The notes under the pieces were generated by a model that ran no database searches, was not told the DNA's origin, and saw nothing but the letters and a program-made list of their open reading frames with translations. A DNA stretch of 64,000 nucleotides, taken from Rhodobacteraceae bacterium UBA2776. GTDB lineage: Bacteria > Pseudomonadota > Alphaproteobacteria > Rhodobacterales > Rhodobacteraceae. Below, piece after piece: positions 36,668-45,220 of this stretch (its first letter is position 1; every line of letters begins with the position of its first letter). The stretch lies in NCBI GenBank assembly GCA_002352425.1, contig DEIK01000074.1, forward strand, positions 7,559 to 71,558. Reading direction: 5' to 3'. Made by a program: the position numbers and the translations under genes.

Positions 36668-37267
36668 ATGAGTAACGATGTAAGAAATAAGATGAACCGG
36701 CGGCTGTTTTTAAGCACAACCGCAGCAACAATGGGCGCACTTGCGGCCCCGGCGTTGGCGCAAACCGGAACGACCGAAATTGAGGAAGATATTTCAAATG
36801 CCACACGCCGGAATATTTCCAGTTTTAGGTCCTTGGAATGGCGGCCCTATTTCAACAATCTAAATGGCGGTGCGATTTTGGTCGATACGACGTCGCGCGC
36901 CTTGCATTATTGGAATTCAGACGAGACAATTTACAAGCTGTATCCAACAAGTGTACCGATGACTGATGACCTAACGCGTCGTGGTCGTACCAAGATTGTT
37001 CAAAAAGTGGACGGTCCCAGCTGGCGCCCGACGTCTTCGATGCTGAAACGGAACCCAGAATTGCCCGCTTATATTGCGCCGGGCCCTGATAATCCGCTTG
37101 GAACCCATGCTTTGTACCTGTCGTGGACCTATTATCGCATCCACGGCACCCATGATACACGTAAAATTGGCCGTAGATCGTCCAGTGGGTGTATTGGTTT
37201 GTACAATGAACACATCGCTGAGCTGTTCACGATGGCCACTGTCGGCACGCAAGTGTTGCTTATTTGA
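36668..37267 (+). CDS. L,D-transpeptidase with Tat-type signal peptide
   Basis: A 199-residue YkuD-family enzyme. The N-terminus has NRRLFLSTTAATMGALAAPA followed by LAQ, a twin-arginine-type signal, with RR at residues 11-12. The catalytic domain has GTHALYLSWTYYRIHGTHD and RRSSSGCIGLYNEHIAELF, which carry the His and Cys. GGAG precedes the ATG. Unlike its neighbour at 35477 it has no lipobox, so it is probably free in the periplasm. Confidence 0.9.
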   Translation: MSNDVRNKMNRRLFLSTTAATMGALAAPALAQTGTTEIEEDISNATRRNISSFRSLEWRPYFNNLNGGAILVDTTSRALHYWNSDETIYKLYPTSVPMTDDLTRRGRTKIVQKVDGPSWRPTSSMLKRNPELPAYIAPGPDNPLGTHALYLSWTYYRIHGTHDTRKIGRRSSSGCIGLYNEHIAELFTMATVGTQVLLI

Positions 37268-37269
37268 CG

Positions 37270-37296
37270 TTGTATCCTCAATATTGAGCGATACAA
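37270..37296. repeat. 27-bp near-perfect inverted repeat after the Tat L,D-transpeptidase
   Basis: TTGTATC-CTCAAT is followed at once by ATTGAG-C-GATACAA. The two arms match over 13 bases with a single bulged C. It starts three bases after the L,D-transpeptidase stop codon and has no T-run behind it. It could be an operator for the small gene at 37420, a processed 3' end, or a Rho-dependent end. Confidence 0.6.
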
Positions 37297-37380
37297 GGCC
37301 CTAGGCTTGAAATTTGCAACCTTTTGAGGTTATTGAATCGATACGCGCTTAATTATTTTGGGTGAATCGCACTGCTAATC

Positions 37381-37396
37381 GCAGAAGATTTTCTGC
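37381..37396 (+). promoter_or_regulatory. 5' leader hairpin before the small exported protein gene
   Basis: GCAGAA-GATT-TTCTGC is a perfect six-base-pair stem with a four-base loop. It ends 9 bases before the AAAGG ribosome-binding site. If transcription begins just upstream, it could protect the 5' end of the message. Confidence 0.4.
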
Positions 37397-37419
37397 TATA
37401 CGAACAAAGGATGATAAAA

Positions 37420-37599
37420 ATGAAAAAGATCGCACTTGCTGCTGCATTGTCAGTTGCCGCCACTACAGCATTCGCTGGTAACCCACTTCCACCAGTAATG
37501 GACGACACTGTAATGGTTGACGAAACAACATCTTCTTCCGGTGGTGGTATCGTTGTTCCATTGCTGCTGCTTTTGGTTATTGCAGCTGCATCTAACTAA
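37420..37599 (+). CDS. small exported protein, Ser/Gly-rich with hydrophobic C-terminus
   Basis: A 59-residue protein of unknown function. It has a clean signal peptide (MKKIALAAALSVAATTAFA), a short acidic middle with PPVMDDTVMVDETT, a SSSGGG turn, and a hydrophobic tail IVVPLLLLLVIAAAS that could span or sit in the membrane. AAAGG lies nine bases before the ATG at 37420; an in-frame ATG at 37411 is too close to it. A hairpin in the leader and a strong terminator behind suggest a separate, well-expressed transcript. Confidence 0.8.
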   Translation: MKKIALAAALSVAATTAFAGNPLPPVMDDTVMVDETTSSSGGGIVVPLLLLLVIAAASN

Positions 37600-37622
37600 T
37601 TCAGAAATCTTATAGATTTCGA

Positions 37623-37656
37623 AAATGGCGGTGGATTTTTCACCGCCATTTTTTTG
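37623..37656 (+). terminator. strong Rho-independent terminator after the small exported protein gene
   Basis: The stem AAATGGCGGTG/CACCGCCATTT (11 base pairs) has a seven-base loop and runs into TTTTTTT. It lies 24 bases after the stop of the 59-residue protein and just before the end of convergent hemH. It may serve hemH weakly from the other side. Confidence 0.9.
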
Positions 37657-37664
37657 TCTCGTGC

Positions 37665-38702
37665 TTAGATCCAGCCACCCAGGTTGTTGTTGATCAGGTT
37701 GACCAGCGCAGCAATATGCGCGTCATCATCATTAAGGCAGGGGATATAGGTAAAACCCGTACCGCCGGCCTCTTCAAAGCTTTCAAAAATCTCTTCGTTG
37801 ATTTCCTCAAGCGTTTCGATGCAATCAGCGGCAAAAGCTGGGGCAATTACGGCGATGTTCTTTTTGCCGTCTTTGGCCAGCCGCGCGACTTCGTCAACGG
37901 TGGCGGGCAGTAACCATTCTTCTGGGCCGAATTTTGATTGGAACGTGGTGATTAGATGCCCGTCATCCAAGCTCAATTTGTCCTGTAGCAAACGGGATGT
38001 TTTTTGGCATTGGCAATGATAGGGATCGCCTTCGGTCAAGTATCGCGTTGGCATACCGTGATAAGAAACGATCAAATGATCGGGTTTTTGGTCCATTTTG
38101 GAATAGGCAGTTTCCACTGATTTGGCCAAGGCCGCAATGTAGCCTGGATCATCAAAATAGGCCGACACGGTGCGCACGGCCGGTTGCCATTTTTCCGAGG
38201 CAAGAGCTTTGAAAAATGCCTCATTCGCGGTGGCGGTGGTTGCGCCAGCGTATTGTGGATATAGCGGAAAAAACAGAATTTTGTCGCAACCTGCAGCAAC
38301 CATTTCGCGGGTTTTAGATTTGGTTGATGGATTGCCATACCGCATGCAAAAATCAACCATAACATTGTCGCCATACAGTGCAGTCAAAGATTTTTTCAAC
38401 TTGGCGGTTTGCTGTTTGGTGATGGTCATCAGGGGGCTTTCGTCCTCGGCTTCGTTCCAAATTGACTTATAGGCAGCGCCAGAGCTGAAAGGGCGTTTTG
38501 TCAGGATTATCAATTGCAACAAGGGTTGCCATTTCCAAGCTGGGTAATCAATGACGCGGCGATCCGACAAAAACTCGCCCAAATAGCGGCGCATTGACCA
38601 ATAATCATACCCATCCGGTGTGCCCAGATTGGCAATTAGAACGCCAACTTTTTTCGTAGGCAGTTTCGGGTGGTCGCTGGGTAGGTTGGAAAAAGTGTTC
38701 AT
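37665..38702 (-). CDS. hemH: ferrochelatase
   Basis: A 345-residue ferrochelatase inserting Fe2+ into protoporphyrin IX, the last step of haem synthesis. VGVLIANLGTPDGYDYWSMR is the N-terminal pattern. The catalytic histidine lies in LIVSYHGMPTRYL. CQCQKTSRLL, TTFQSKFGPEEWLLPAT and PAFAADCIETLEEI follow. AGGAA lies before the ATG. hemJ, the preceding enzyme of the pathway, is near the proposed origin. Confidence 0.96.
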   Translation of the reverse strand: MNTFSNLPSDHPKLPTKKVGVLIANLGTPDGYDYWSMRRYLGEFLSDRRVIDYPAWKWQPLLQLIILTKRPFSSGAAYKSIWNEAEDESPLMTITKQQTAKLKKSLTALYGDNVMVDFCMRYGNPSTKSKTREMVAAGCDKILFFPLYPQYAGATTATANEAFFKALASEKWQPAVRTVSAYFDDPGYIAALAKSVETAYSKMDQKPDHLIVSYHGMPTRYLTEGDPYHCQCQKTSRLLQDKLSLDDGHLITTFQSKFGPEEWLLPATVDEVARLAKDGKKNIAVIAPAFAADCIETLEEINEEIFESFEEAGGTGFTYIPCLNDDDAHIAALVNLINNNLGGWI

Positions 38703-38753
38703 TTAGGGGTTCCTGAGATCTAGGGCCCGGAAATAGTGGGCTATTGGGGCAGG

Positions 38754-39602
38754 CTAATTGTGCTTGTTTGGCGCGGGGTCGGGTAGGGGTGTTTCAAGTG
38801 TGTTTAGCACATCCGCTAACCGTGCGCTGGCTGACCCCGGTCGAAGGGGTTTTGGTTGGCTTTCGTCAGGGGCCCAACCCGTTAGAAAAATAATTTCAAA
38901 TGTCGCGGCAATGCGCCCCTCTTCGGCTTGAAAGGCGTCTGCATATATTCGGCTCGCGGTTTCGAACAAGGCGCGCGGGGCAAAAGATTTGCGCCGTTGG
39001 CTTTGCGCATTGCTTTCCCCCATTAGGCGTAAATCAGTCACTAATCCGGACAAATTCGCATATGTTACGGTTTTGATCGCTGTGTCTGCGACGGGCATGG
39101 CAAACTCGGCCCTCTGTAACAATGCGCCCAAATCGCGGATCTCGCCCATTGGCGCAATACGCGGTGACAACCCGCCCGAAATGGCGACCTCGGCTTCGGC
39201 CAAGGCCACGCGCAATTCAGTTAGGGTTTCACCACCAAAACAGGCCCCCAGAAACAACCCATCAGGTTTTAGGGCGCGACGGCATTGAATCAACTGGCCG
39301 ACAAAATCATTGGCCCAATGCAATGACATTGAATGGATGACCAAATCATAGGCTTCAGCTTTTAGGTTGAGCAGCTCGTCATCAGATATAATTTCCGCGT
39401 TTGGCAGATATTTTCGCCACAAATCAGCAAATGGGGTCACAATTGCGACTGATGTAAACGTTCTATTAACCTCGTTCAGTCTTTCATTGATCTCAAGAAC
39501 AGCCTCTTCTTGCAGGAACAATGCAGGATTACCGGAACGCAGGGCACGTGCCCGAAAACGCTCAAGTGCGTTGCGGTCGGTCAACTGAGGGTTTTTTTGC
39601 AT
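38754..39602 (-). CDS. SAM-dependent methyltransferase-fold protein (BioC/NDUFAF5-like)
   Basis: A 282-residue protein of the class I methyltransferase fold. It starts with NPQLTDRNALERFRARALR and later has DLVIHSMSLHWANDFVGQLI, patterns shared with BioC-like and mitochondrial NDUFAF5-like proteins. The usual glycine-rich SAM motif is not obvious; that position reads VAIVTPFADLWRKYLP. Activity is therefore uncertain. The start is the ATG at 39602 with AAGGAC upstream. It lies between hemH and divergent comF. Confidence 0.75.
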   Translation of the reverse strand: MQKNPQLTDRNALERFRARALRSGNPALFLQEEAVLEINERLNEVNRTFTSVAIVTPFADLWRKYLPNAEIISDDELLNLKAEAYDLVIHSMSLHWANDFVGQLIQCRRALKPDGLFLGACFGGETLTELRVALAEAEVAISGGLSPRIAPMGEIRDLGALLQRAEFAMPVADTAIKTVTYANLSGLVTDLRLMGESNAQSQRRKSFAPRALFETASRIYADAFQAEEGRIAATFEIIFLTGWAPDESQPKPLRPGSASARLADVLNTLETPLPDPAPNKHN

Positions 39603-39647
39603 CACGCGGTCCTTTGGCTGCGGGCAATCTAGAAGGAACGGCACAAA

Positions 39648-40364
39648 ATGCAATCGGCACTTCATCTGATTTATCCGTCGCAATGTATTTCATGTCGTGA
39701 TCTGGTCGAGGGTGATAATGCTCTGTGCGGTAAATGTTGGCGTGATACGCCGTTCATTTCTGGACTGACTTGCGACAAATGCGGCACTCCACTGCCTGGC
39801 GAAGAAACAGGCGAACATATTTTATGCGACGATTGCATGATCGTTGCGCGTCCTTGGAAGAGGGGCCGCGCTGCGCTGCTTTATCAGGGCAATGGTCGCA
39901 AGATGATTTTGGCGTTCAAACACGGGGATCGGTTGGATCTGGCGCATCCAGCGGGTCAATGGTTGGCACGGGTCGCAGCGCCGCTGATCGACGAAAATAC
40001 GCTGGTTGCACCGGTGCCGTTACATTGGATGCGGCTGATGAAACGGCGCTACAATCAATCAGCATTACTGGCCAGCAGTCTTGCCAAAGCGGCGGATCAA
40101 TCGGTTTGTCTGGATTTGCTGACGCGTACAAAACGTACTCGTTCCTTGGATGGCATGGGGCGGGAGGCACGGTTTGCAATGTTGGCAGATTCGATAAAGG
40201 TGAATCAAAAGCGGCGGCACCGCCTGGTCGGGCGCAATGTGTTGTTGGTCGACGATGTTATGACCTCTGGCGCGACTTTGGCGGCTTGCACCGAGGCTTG
40301 TTTGACCGCTGGTGCTGCGAATGTGAACACCGTGACATTGGCACGCGTTGCGAAGGACGCATAA
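39648..40364 (+). CDS. ComF family protein (phosphoribosyltransferase fold)
   Basis: A 238-residue ComF/GntX-like protein. Residues 10-65 hold zinc-ribbon cysteine pairs (CISC, CGKC, CDKC, CDDC). The C-terminal phosphoribosyltransferase domain ends with NVLLVDDVMTSGATLAACTE, the PRPP-binding loop. In competent bacteria ComF helps bring in single-stranded DNA. No other competence gene is here. AAGGAA precedes the ATG, and grxC follows. Confidence 0.9.
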   Translation: MQSALHLIYPSQCISCRDLVEGDNALCGKCWRDTPFISGLTCDKCGTPLPGEETGEHILCDDCMIVARPWKRGRAALLYQGNGRKMILAFKHGDRLDLAHPAGQWLARVAAPLIDENTLVAPVPLHWMRLMKRRYNQSALLASSLAKAADQSVCLDLLTRTKRTRSLDGMGREARFAMLADSIKVNQKRRHRLVGRNVLLVDDVMTSGATLAACTEACLTAGAANVNTVTLARVAKDA

Positions 40365-40365
40365 A

Positions 40366-40393
40366 TCCCTATAGTTCAGCGAAACGATAGGGA
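40366..40393 (+). promoter_or_regulatory. hairpin covering the likely grxC ribosome-binding site
   Basis: TCCCTAT (40366-40372) pairs with ATAGGGA (40387-40393), leaving a 14-base loop. The right arm contains the GGGA that would serve as the grxC ribosome-binding site, 7 bases before the ATG. It might modulate grxC translation, or be chance. Confidence 0.3.
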
Positions 40394-40400
40394 AATTGAG

Positions 40401-40658
40401 ATGCAAACTGTTGAAATTTACACGTCGAACTTTTGCGGGTTTTGTGTAGCGGCCAAGCGGCTGCTAAAAAGCAAAGGTGTAGAGTTTACCGAACATAATG
40501 TTGGCAGAGATGCCGCCAAACGTCAGGAAATGATGGCACGTGCCAATGGTGGGCACACGGTTCCACAGATATTTATTGGCGACAATCATGTCGGCGGTTG
40601 TGACGAGTTGCACGCGTTGGAACGGGCAGGCAAACTTGAACCAATGCTGGCGGGCTAG
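40401..40658 (+). CDS. grxC: glutaredoxin 3
   Basis: An 85-residue class I glutaredoxin. The active site is CGFC (YTSNFCGFCVAAKRLL) instead of the E. coli CPYC. The glutathione-binding motifs TVPQIFIG and GGCDELHALE are present. It reduces disulfides and glutathionylated proteins. It is followed after 3 bases by the amidase gene and probably shares its transcript. Confidence 0.94.
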   Translation: MQTVEIYTSNFCGFCVAAKRLLKSKGVEFTEHNVGRDAAKRQEMMARANGGHTVPQIFIGDNHVGGCDELHALERAGKLEPMLAG

Positions 40659-40661
40659 GGC

Positions 40662-41492
40662 ATGAAAGCGGCTCTAATCCAGCTGAACTCATCAGATTTA
40701 CCTGCGGAGAATCTTTCGCAGACCATCGAATTCATGCGCGAAGCCGCTGCGGGCGGGGCGGAGTTTTTGCTGACGCCCGAGGTGACGAATTGCGTTTCGG
40801 AAAGTCGTACGTATCAGCAGTCCGTGCTTTGTCATGAGGCCGAAGACCCGACGCTTGAGGCAATGTGTGCCGAGGCAAAAGCGCTGGGCGTATGGGTGTT
40901 GATCGGGTCATTGGCGTTGAAGACGGATGATGTAGATCGGCGATTCGCCAACCGTTCCTTTATGGTCTCGCCGCAGGGAAAGATCGTGGCGCGCTACGAC
41001 AAAATTCACATGTTCGATGTCGAAATCAGCAAAACAGAAACCTACTGCGAATCCGCTGGGTATCGGCCTGGGGCACAGGCCGTGATTGCAGACACGGATT
41101 TCGCCAAAATCGGCATGACCATCTGTTATGACGTGCGTTTCCCTCATTTACATCGAGACCTGGCCCATGGTGGTGCCAAAATCTTGACCGGCCCGGCCGC
41201 GTTTTCACCTGTATCGGGTGCTGCCCATTGGGAGACCCTGTTGCGGGCGCGCGCCATTGAGACTGGGTGCTATGTTTTCGCACCTGCCCAATGCGGTATA
41301 CATCCCTCATCGACCGGCGGGGCGCGCAGCACTTATGGTCACTCCTTGGCGGTGTCGCCGTGGGGCGAGGTTTTGGCGGATGGTGGCAAAAAACCGGGTC
41401 TGACGCTGGTTGATTTTGATATTGCGGAGGTTGATAAAGCGCGGCGCAAAATTCCGTCTCTGTCGCATGACCGCGACTACGAGGGGCCGTAA
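40662..41492 (+). CDS. carbon-nitrogen hydrolase (Nit/omega-amidase family)
   Basis: A 276-residue nitrilase-superfamily enzyme. The Glu-Lys-Cys triad is visible: E in FLLTPEVTN, K in YDKIHMFDV and C in GMTICYDVRFPHLH. The closest pattern is Nit1/Nit2, which hydrolyse deaminated glutathione or 2-oxoglutaramate. It lies directly after grxC, in keeping with glutathione repair, though that link is inferred. The stop shares one base with the marR start. Confidence 0.9.
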   Translation: MKAALIQLNSSDLPAENLSQTIEFMREAAAGGAEFLLTPEVTNCVSESRTYQQSVLCHEAEDPTLEAMCAEAKALGVWVLIGSLALKTDDVDRRFANRSFMVSPQGKIVARYDKIHMFDVEISKTETYCESAGYRPGAQAVIADTDFAKIGMTICYDVRFPHLHRDLAHGGAKILTGPAAFSPVSGAAHWETLLRARAIETGCYVFAPAQCGIHPSSTGGARSTYGHSLAVSPWGEVLADGGKKPGLTLVDFDIAEVDKARRKIPSLSHDRDYEGP

Positions 41493-41935
41493 TGACCGAC
41501 ACAACAGACAATCTTGCCATCGCATTATTTGGCGAAATTTTCATGGGAGACCAGCTGGCGCGCAACCGACTGTCCAAAGCGCTGCCAAAAGGCATGGAGT
41601 TGTCGCATTTTTCGGTTTTGAATCATCTTACCACCGCGAATGCTGAACGATCTCCGGCCCAATTGGCAAAGGCGTTCCATGTAACCCGCGGGGCGATGAC
41701 CAATACGCTGAACAAATTGGAATGGGCGGGGCATATTCATATTCGTCCAGATTGGGATGATGCGCGGCGCAAGCATGTCACAATCAGCCCTTCGGGCCGC
41801 GCCGCCCGCGATGTGGCGCTGAATGCAATTGCGCCGATTATTGCCAAAGTGGTCGAGGCTATCGGGACCGAAAAGGTGCGTGCCGCATTGCCGGTATTGC
41901 GTGAATTCAGGGACCAGATGGGTGAAGAAAGCTAG
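41492..41935 (+). CDS. MarR family transcriptional regulator
   Basis: A 147-residue winged-helix regulator. The recognition region is [23 protein letters not shown] followed by [20 protein letters not shown], the wing. MarR proteins usually repress a nearby or own operon and respond to small ligands or oxidants. It overlaps the amidase gene by one base (TAATG), so grxC, the amidase and this regulator appear to form one operon. It ends in a CTAG shared with ubiG. Confidence 0.9.
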   Translation: MTDTTDNLAIALFGEIFMGDQLARNRLSKALPKGMELSHFSVLNHLTTANAERSPAQLAKAFHVTRGAMTNTLNKLEWAGHIHIRPDWDDARRKHVTISPSGRAARDVALNAIAPIIAKVVEAIGTEKVRAALPVLREFRDQMGEES

Positions 41936-42675
41936 CGTTTGACACTGGCCGTTACATAATTCACCGACAGATCCCGATCCGACAAAGACCAAGACCATGC
42001 AATCGGATTAAAGACGAATCCGCTGCGATTTGTAGGCTCTAATCCAGCGTTTTTGATCAAGTCGAACAATTCATCTGGCGTGATGAACTTGTTCCATTCA
42101 TGGGTCCCTTTGGGCAACCAGCGCATGATATGCTCGGCGCCGATAATTGCGACTGCATAGCTTTTTGGATTGCGGTTCAGGGTGGAGCAGATCATCAACC
42201 CGCCCGTTTTTAACAGCTGCTGACAAGCCGTCAGATAGGCCAGCGGATCGGCCACATGTTCGACCACTTCCATGTTTAAAACCACATCGAATTGCTCGCC
42301 CGCGTCGGCCAGTGCTTCGGCGGTTGTGTAGCGGTAATCAATTTCAAGCCCTTGTTGGTCGGCGTGGACCTGCGCGACAGGGATGTTTCCTTGGGCTGCA
42401 TCGGCGCCAACCACCGTCGCACCCAGCCGCGCCATTGGTTCAGACAACAACCCGCCGCCGCATCCGATGTCCAACAAGCGCAGGCCCTGGAACGGCAGTG
42501 TGCTGGTTAAATCACGGTCAAACATCGCTGCGATTTGGGCGGTGATATAGTCCAGCCGACACGGGTTGAGCATGTGAAGCGGTTTGAATTTTCCGTTCAC
42601 ATCCCACCATTCAGCAGCCATCGCCTCGAATTTGGCAACTTCGGCTGGGTCAACTGTTGTCTGATTGGCTTGCAT
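41932..42675 (-). CDS. ubiG: ubiquinone biosynthesis O-methyltransferase UbiG
   Basis: A 247-residue UbiG that carries out both O-methylations in ubiquinone synthesis. [20 protein letters not shown] is the family N-terminus, with the W-W-D feature. The SAM motif is [19 protein letters not shown]. Later come [10 protein letters not shown] and [19 protein letters not shown] precedes the ATG. It is divergent from the iminopeptidase gene and interlocked at its stop with marR. Confidence 0.96.
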   Translation of the reverse strand: MQANQTTVDPAEVAKFEAMAAEWWDVNGKFKPLHMLNPCRLDYITAQIAAMFDRDLTSTLPFQGLRLLDIGCGGGLLSEPMARLGATVVGADAAQGNIPVAQVHADQQGLEIDYRYTTAEALADAGEQFDVVLNMEVVEHVADPLAYLTACQQLLKTGGLMICSTLNRNPKSYAVAIIGAEHIMRWLPKGTHEWNKFITPDELFDLIKNAGLEPTNRSGFVFNPIAWSWSLSDRDLSVNYVTASVKR

Positions 42676-42725
42676 TCTGATCTCCGTATGGTCAATTTGG
42701 GCTCAGAAACTTGTATAGGTTATTT

Positions 42726-43718
42726 ATGGACAAGAACGCAGGGCAAAAGAGCGCATCCCAGCATCTATTTGCGCAAACCGCGCCGTTTAATACACGGATG
42801 TTGGATATGGGCGATGGCCACACGATCTATGTCGAGCAATGCGGTAACCCAGATGGGGTGCCGGTTGTGGTTTTGCATGGCGGACCGGGAGGTGGATGCA
42901 GCCCCGCGATGCGCCGCTTCTTTGACCCGACTGTTTATCGCATCATTTTGTTTGATCAACGCGGCTGCGGGCGGTCCAAGCCACATGCCAGTGTCGAGGC
43001 GAACACCACGTGGCATCTGGTGGCCGATATAGAGCGCATCCGGGCCGCACTCGACATTGACCGCTGGATTGTTTTTGGCGGCAGTTGGGGGGCGACACTG
43101 ACGTTGATTTATGCTCTAACGCACCCCAATCACGTTGCGCATCTGGTTTTGCGCGGTGTGTTTTTGATGACGCAATCCGAGCTGGATTGGTTCTATGGCG
43201 GCGGGGCTGGAAAGTTCTGGCCAGACCTTTGGGAAAATTTCGAAAACATGGTGCCGGTTGGTGAACGCGATGATTTGATCGCCGCCTATCACAAGCGGTT
43301 GTTTTCCGGCGACCGTGATACCGAAGTGCGGTTTGCCCGCGCATGGTCGTCATGGGAAAATGCGCTGGCGTCGATTCATAGCAACGGCGCTGTAGGACAA
43401 CCGCCCGCGGATTATGCATTGGCCTTTGCGCGACTTGAAAATCACTATTTTGCCAACGCCGGATTTTTGAAACACGACGATTGGATCATAGAAAACCTGC
43501 CCAGCATTGCGCATATTCCTGCCAGCATTGTTCAAGGTCGATATGACATGATTTGTCCGCCGACCTCGGCGTGGCGGGTTGCCAAAGCGATGCCAAAGGC
43601 AAATTTGCAGATGGTGCAAATGTCTGGCCACGCCCTGTCAGAACCTGAAATTACAGCCGCTTTGGTGCAAATCATGAACAGATTGCGCCGCCAGGCCGAC
43701 ATTTTGGAGTGTCGTTGA
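42726..43718 (+). CDS. pip: proline iminopeptidase
   Basis: A 330-residue alpha/beta-hydrolase cleaving N-terminal proline from peptides. Motifs are VVVLHGGPGGGCSPAMRRFF (oxyanion region), LFDQRGCGRSKPH and the nucleophile elbow FGGSWGATLTLIYAL. The catalytic Asp lies in VQGRYDMICP and the His in SGHALSEPE. The start is the ATG at 42726, with AGG upstream; an earlier TTG at 42711 is less likely. The length is usual. Confidence 0.95.
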   Translation: MDKNAGQKSASQHLFAQTAPFNTRMLDMGDGHTIYVEQCGNPDGVPVVVLHGGPGGGCSPAMRRFFDPTVYRIILFDQRGCGRSKPHASVEANTTWHLVADIERIRAALDIDRWIVFGGSWGATLTLIYALTHPNHVAHLVLRGVFLMTQSELDWFYGGGAGKFWPDLWENFENMVPVGERDDLIAAYHKRLFSGDRDTEVRFARAWSSWENALASIHSNGAVGQPPADYALAFARLENHYFANAGFLKHDDWIIENLPSIAHIPASIVQGRYDMICPPTSAWRVAKAMPKANLQMVQMSGHALSEPEITAALVQIMNRLRRQADILECR

Positions 43719-43873
43719 GGGGTTGATTTAGGGCGTGGAATGGGGGAATTTTGAGTCCGATCAACCACATATGACATTAATCAACAATGCAAACAGGGCT
43801 ATGCGTTGACAATGTCTCTGGGCTACGACATTTCCTAAAGAAAAAAATATCAGGCAAGTTTCGGAGAGTAGTG

Positions 43874-45205
43874 ATGCGTATTGCGATGATTGGCACAGGG
43901 TATGTCGGGCTTGTATCAGGTGTATGTTTTTCCGATTTCGGACATGATGTCATTTGTGTCGACAAAGACCCCGAAAAGATAGCGATGTTGGAGCGTGGCG
44001 AAGTTCCGATCTATGAGCCAGGCCTGGATGAGCTGATGGCCAAGAATGTCAAGAACGGCCGTCTTTCGTTTACGCAAGACCTAAAGACAGCCGTTGCCGA
44101 TGCCGATGCGGTTTTCATTGCTGTCGGTACGCCGACGCGTCGCGGGGATGGTCATGCCGACCTGACATTTGTTTACGCGGCCGCCGAAGAAATCGCCAAT
44201 GCCATCACGGGTTACACCGTAGTTGTTACCAAATCGACCGTGCCGCTGGGTACCAATCGGCAGGTAAAACAGGTGATCCGCAAGGCCAATCCCAAGGCTG
44301 AATATGACGTTGCCTCCAACCCTGAATTCCTGCGCGAAGGGGCTGCGATTGATGATTTCATGCGGCCAGATCGTGTGGTTGTTGGCCTACAATCTGATCG
44401 TGCGCGTGATGTGATGGATGATATCTATCGGCCGCTTTCGCTCCGCGATTTTCCGGTGATCTATACGGATCTGGAATCCGCTGAAATGATCAAATACGCT
44501 GCCAATGCATTTTTGGCGACAAAGATCACGTTCATTAACGAAATCGCGGGTCTGTGCGAGCGCACGGGTGCTGATGTGAAACAAGTGGCCAAGGGTATGG
44601 GCATGGATGGGCGCATAGGTGACAAATTCCTGCATGCCGGACCTGGCTACGGTGGATCATGCTTTCCCAAAGATACCAGCGCCTTGGCGCGGATGGGTCA
44701 GGAACATGCGGTTCCGATGCAAATCACTGAAACCGTGATCAAGGTCAACGACGAGATCAAGCGCCGGATGATCGATAAAGTCATGGATTTGTGTGACGGC
44801 ACAGTGAACGGCAAGGTTGTTGCCATTTTAGGTGTCACGTTTAAGCCCAATACCGATGATATGCGTGATGCGCCTGCTTTGACGATTGTGCCCGCACTTG
44901 TTGGTGGTGGTGCCAAGGTGCGCTTGGTTGATCCGCAGGGGCACCGCGAAGCTGAAGCGTTGCTGCCCGGCGTTCACTGGTTGGATGACGCCTATAAGGC
45001 GGCGAATAATGCGGATGTGATTGTTTTGCTGACCGAGTGGAACGAATTCCGTGCGCTGGATCTGAAGCGTTTGGCCAAGAAAATGACGGCACCACGGATG
45101 GCCGATCTTCGTAACATCTATAGCGCTAAAGATGCCAAAAGGGCCGGGTTCGAGGCTTATGTTTCGATCGGGCGCAAAGATATGTTCAATAATCCCGACG
45201 AATAG
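43874..45205 (+). CDS. ugd: UDP-glucose 6-dehydrogenase
   Basis: A 443-residue enzyme oxidising UDP-glucose to UDP-glucuronate. The NAD-binding motif is MIGTGYVGLVSG at the N-terminus. The catalytic C263 lies in GYGGSCFPKD. The start is the ATG at 43874; the frame is open 29 codons further but without a matching N-terminus. It heads a rightward glycan cluster whose last gene is a likely UDP-glucuronate epimerase, so its product probably feeds an acidic polysaccharide. Confidence 0.95.
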   Translation: MRIAMIGTGYVGLVSGVCFSDFGHDVICVDKDPEKIAMLERGEVPIYEPGLDELMAKNVKNGRLSFTQDLKTAVADADAVFIAVGTPTRRGDGHADLTFVYAAAEEIANAITGYTVVVTKSTVPLGTNRQVKQVIRKANPKAEYDVASNPEFLREGAAIDDFMRPDRVVVGLQSDRARDVMDDIYRPLSLRDFPVIYTDLESAEMIKYAANAFLATKITFINEIAGLCERTGADVKQVAKGMGMDGRIGDKFLHAGPGYGGSCFPKDTSALARMGQEHAVPMQITETVIKVNDEIKRRMIDKVMDLCDGTVNGKVVAILGVTFKPNTDDMRDAPALTIVPALVGGGAKVRLVDPQGHREAEALLPGVHWLDDAYKAANNADVIVLLTEWNEFRALDLKRLAKKMTAPRMADLRNIYSAKDAKRAGFEAYVSIGRKDMFNNPDE

Positions 45206-45220
45206 TCAAAAGGGCTGGTT

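Noticed and set aside
43806..43834. Promoter before UDP-glucose dehydrogenase
   Set aside because: A perfect TTGACA is present at 43806-43811, but no acceptable -10 lies 16-18 bases downstream.
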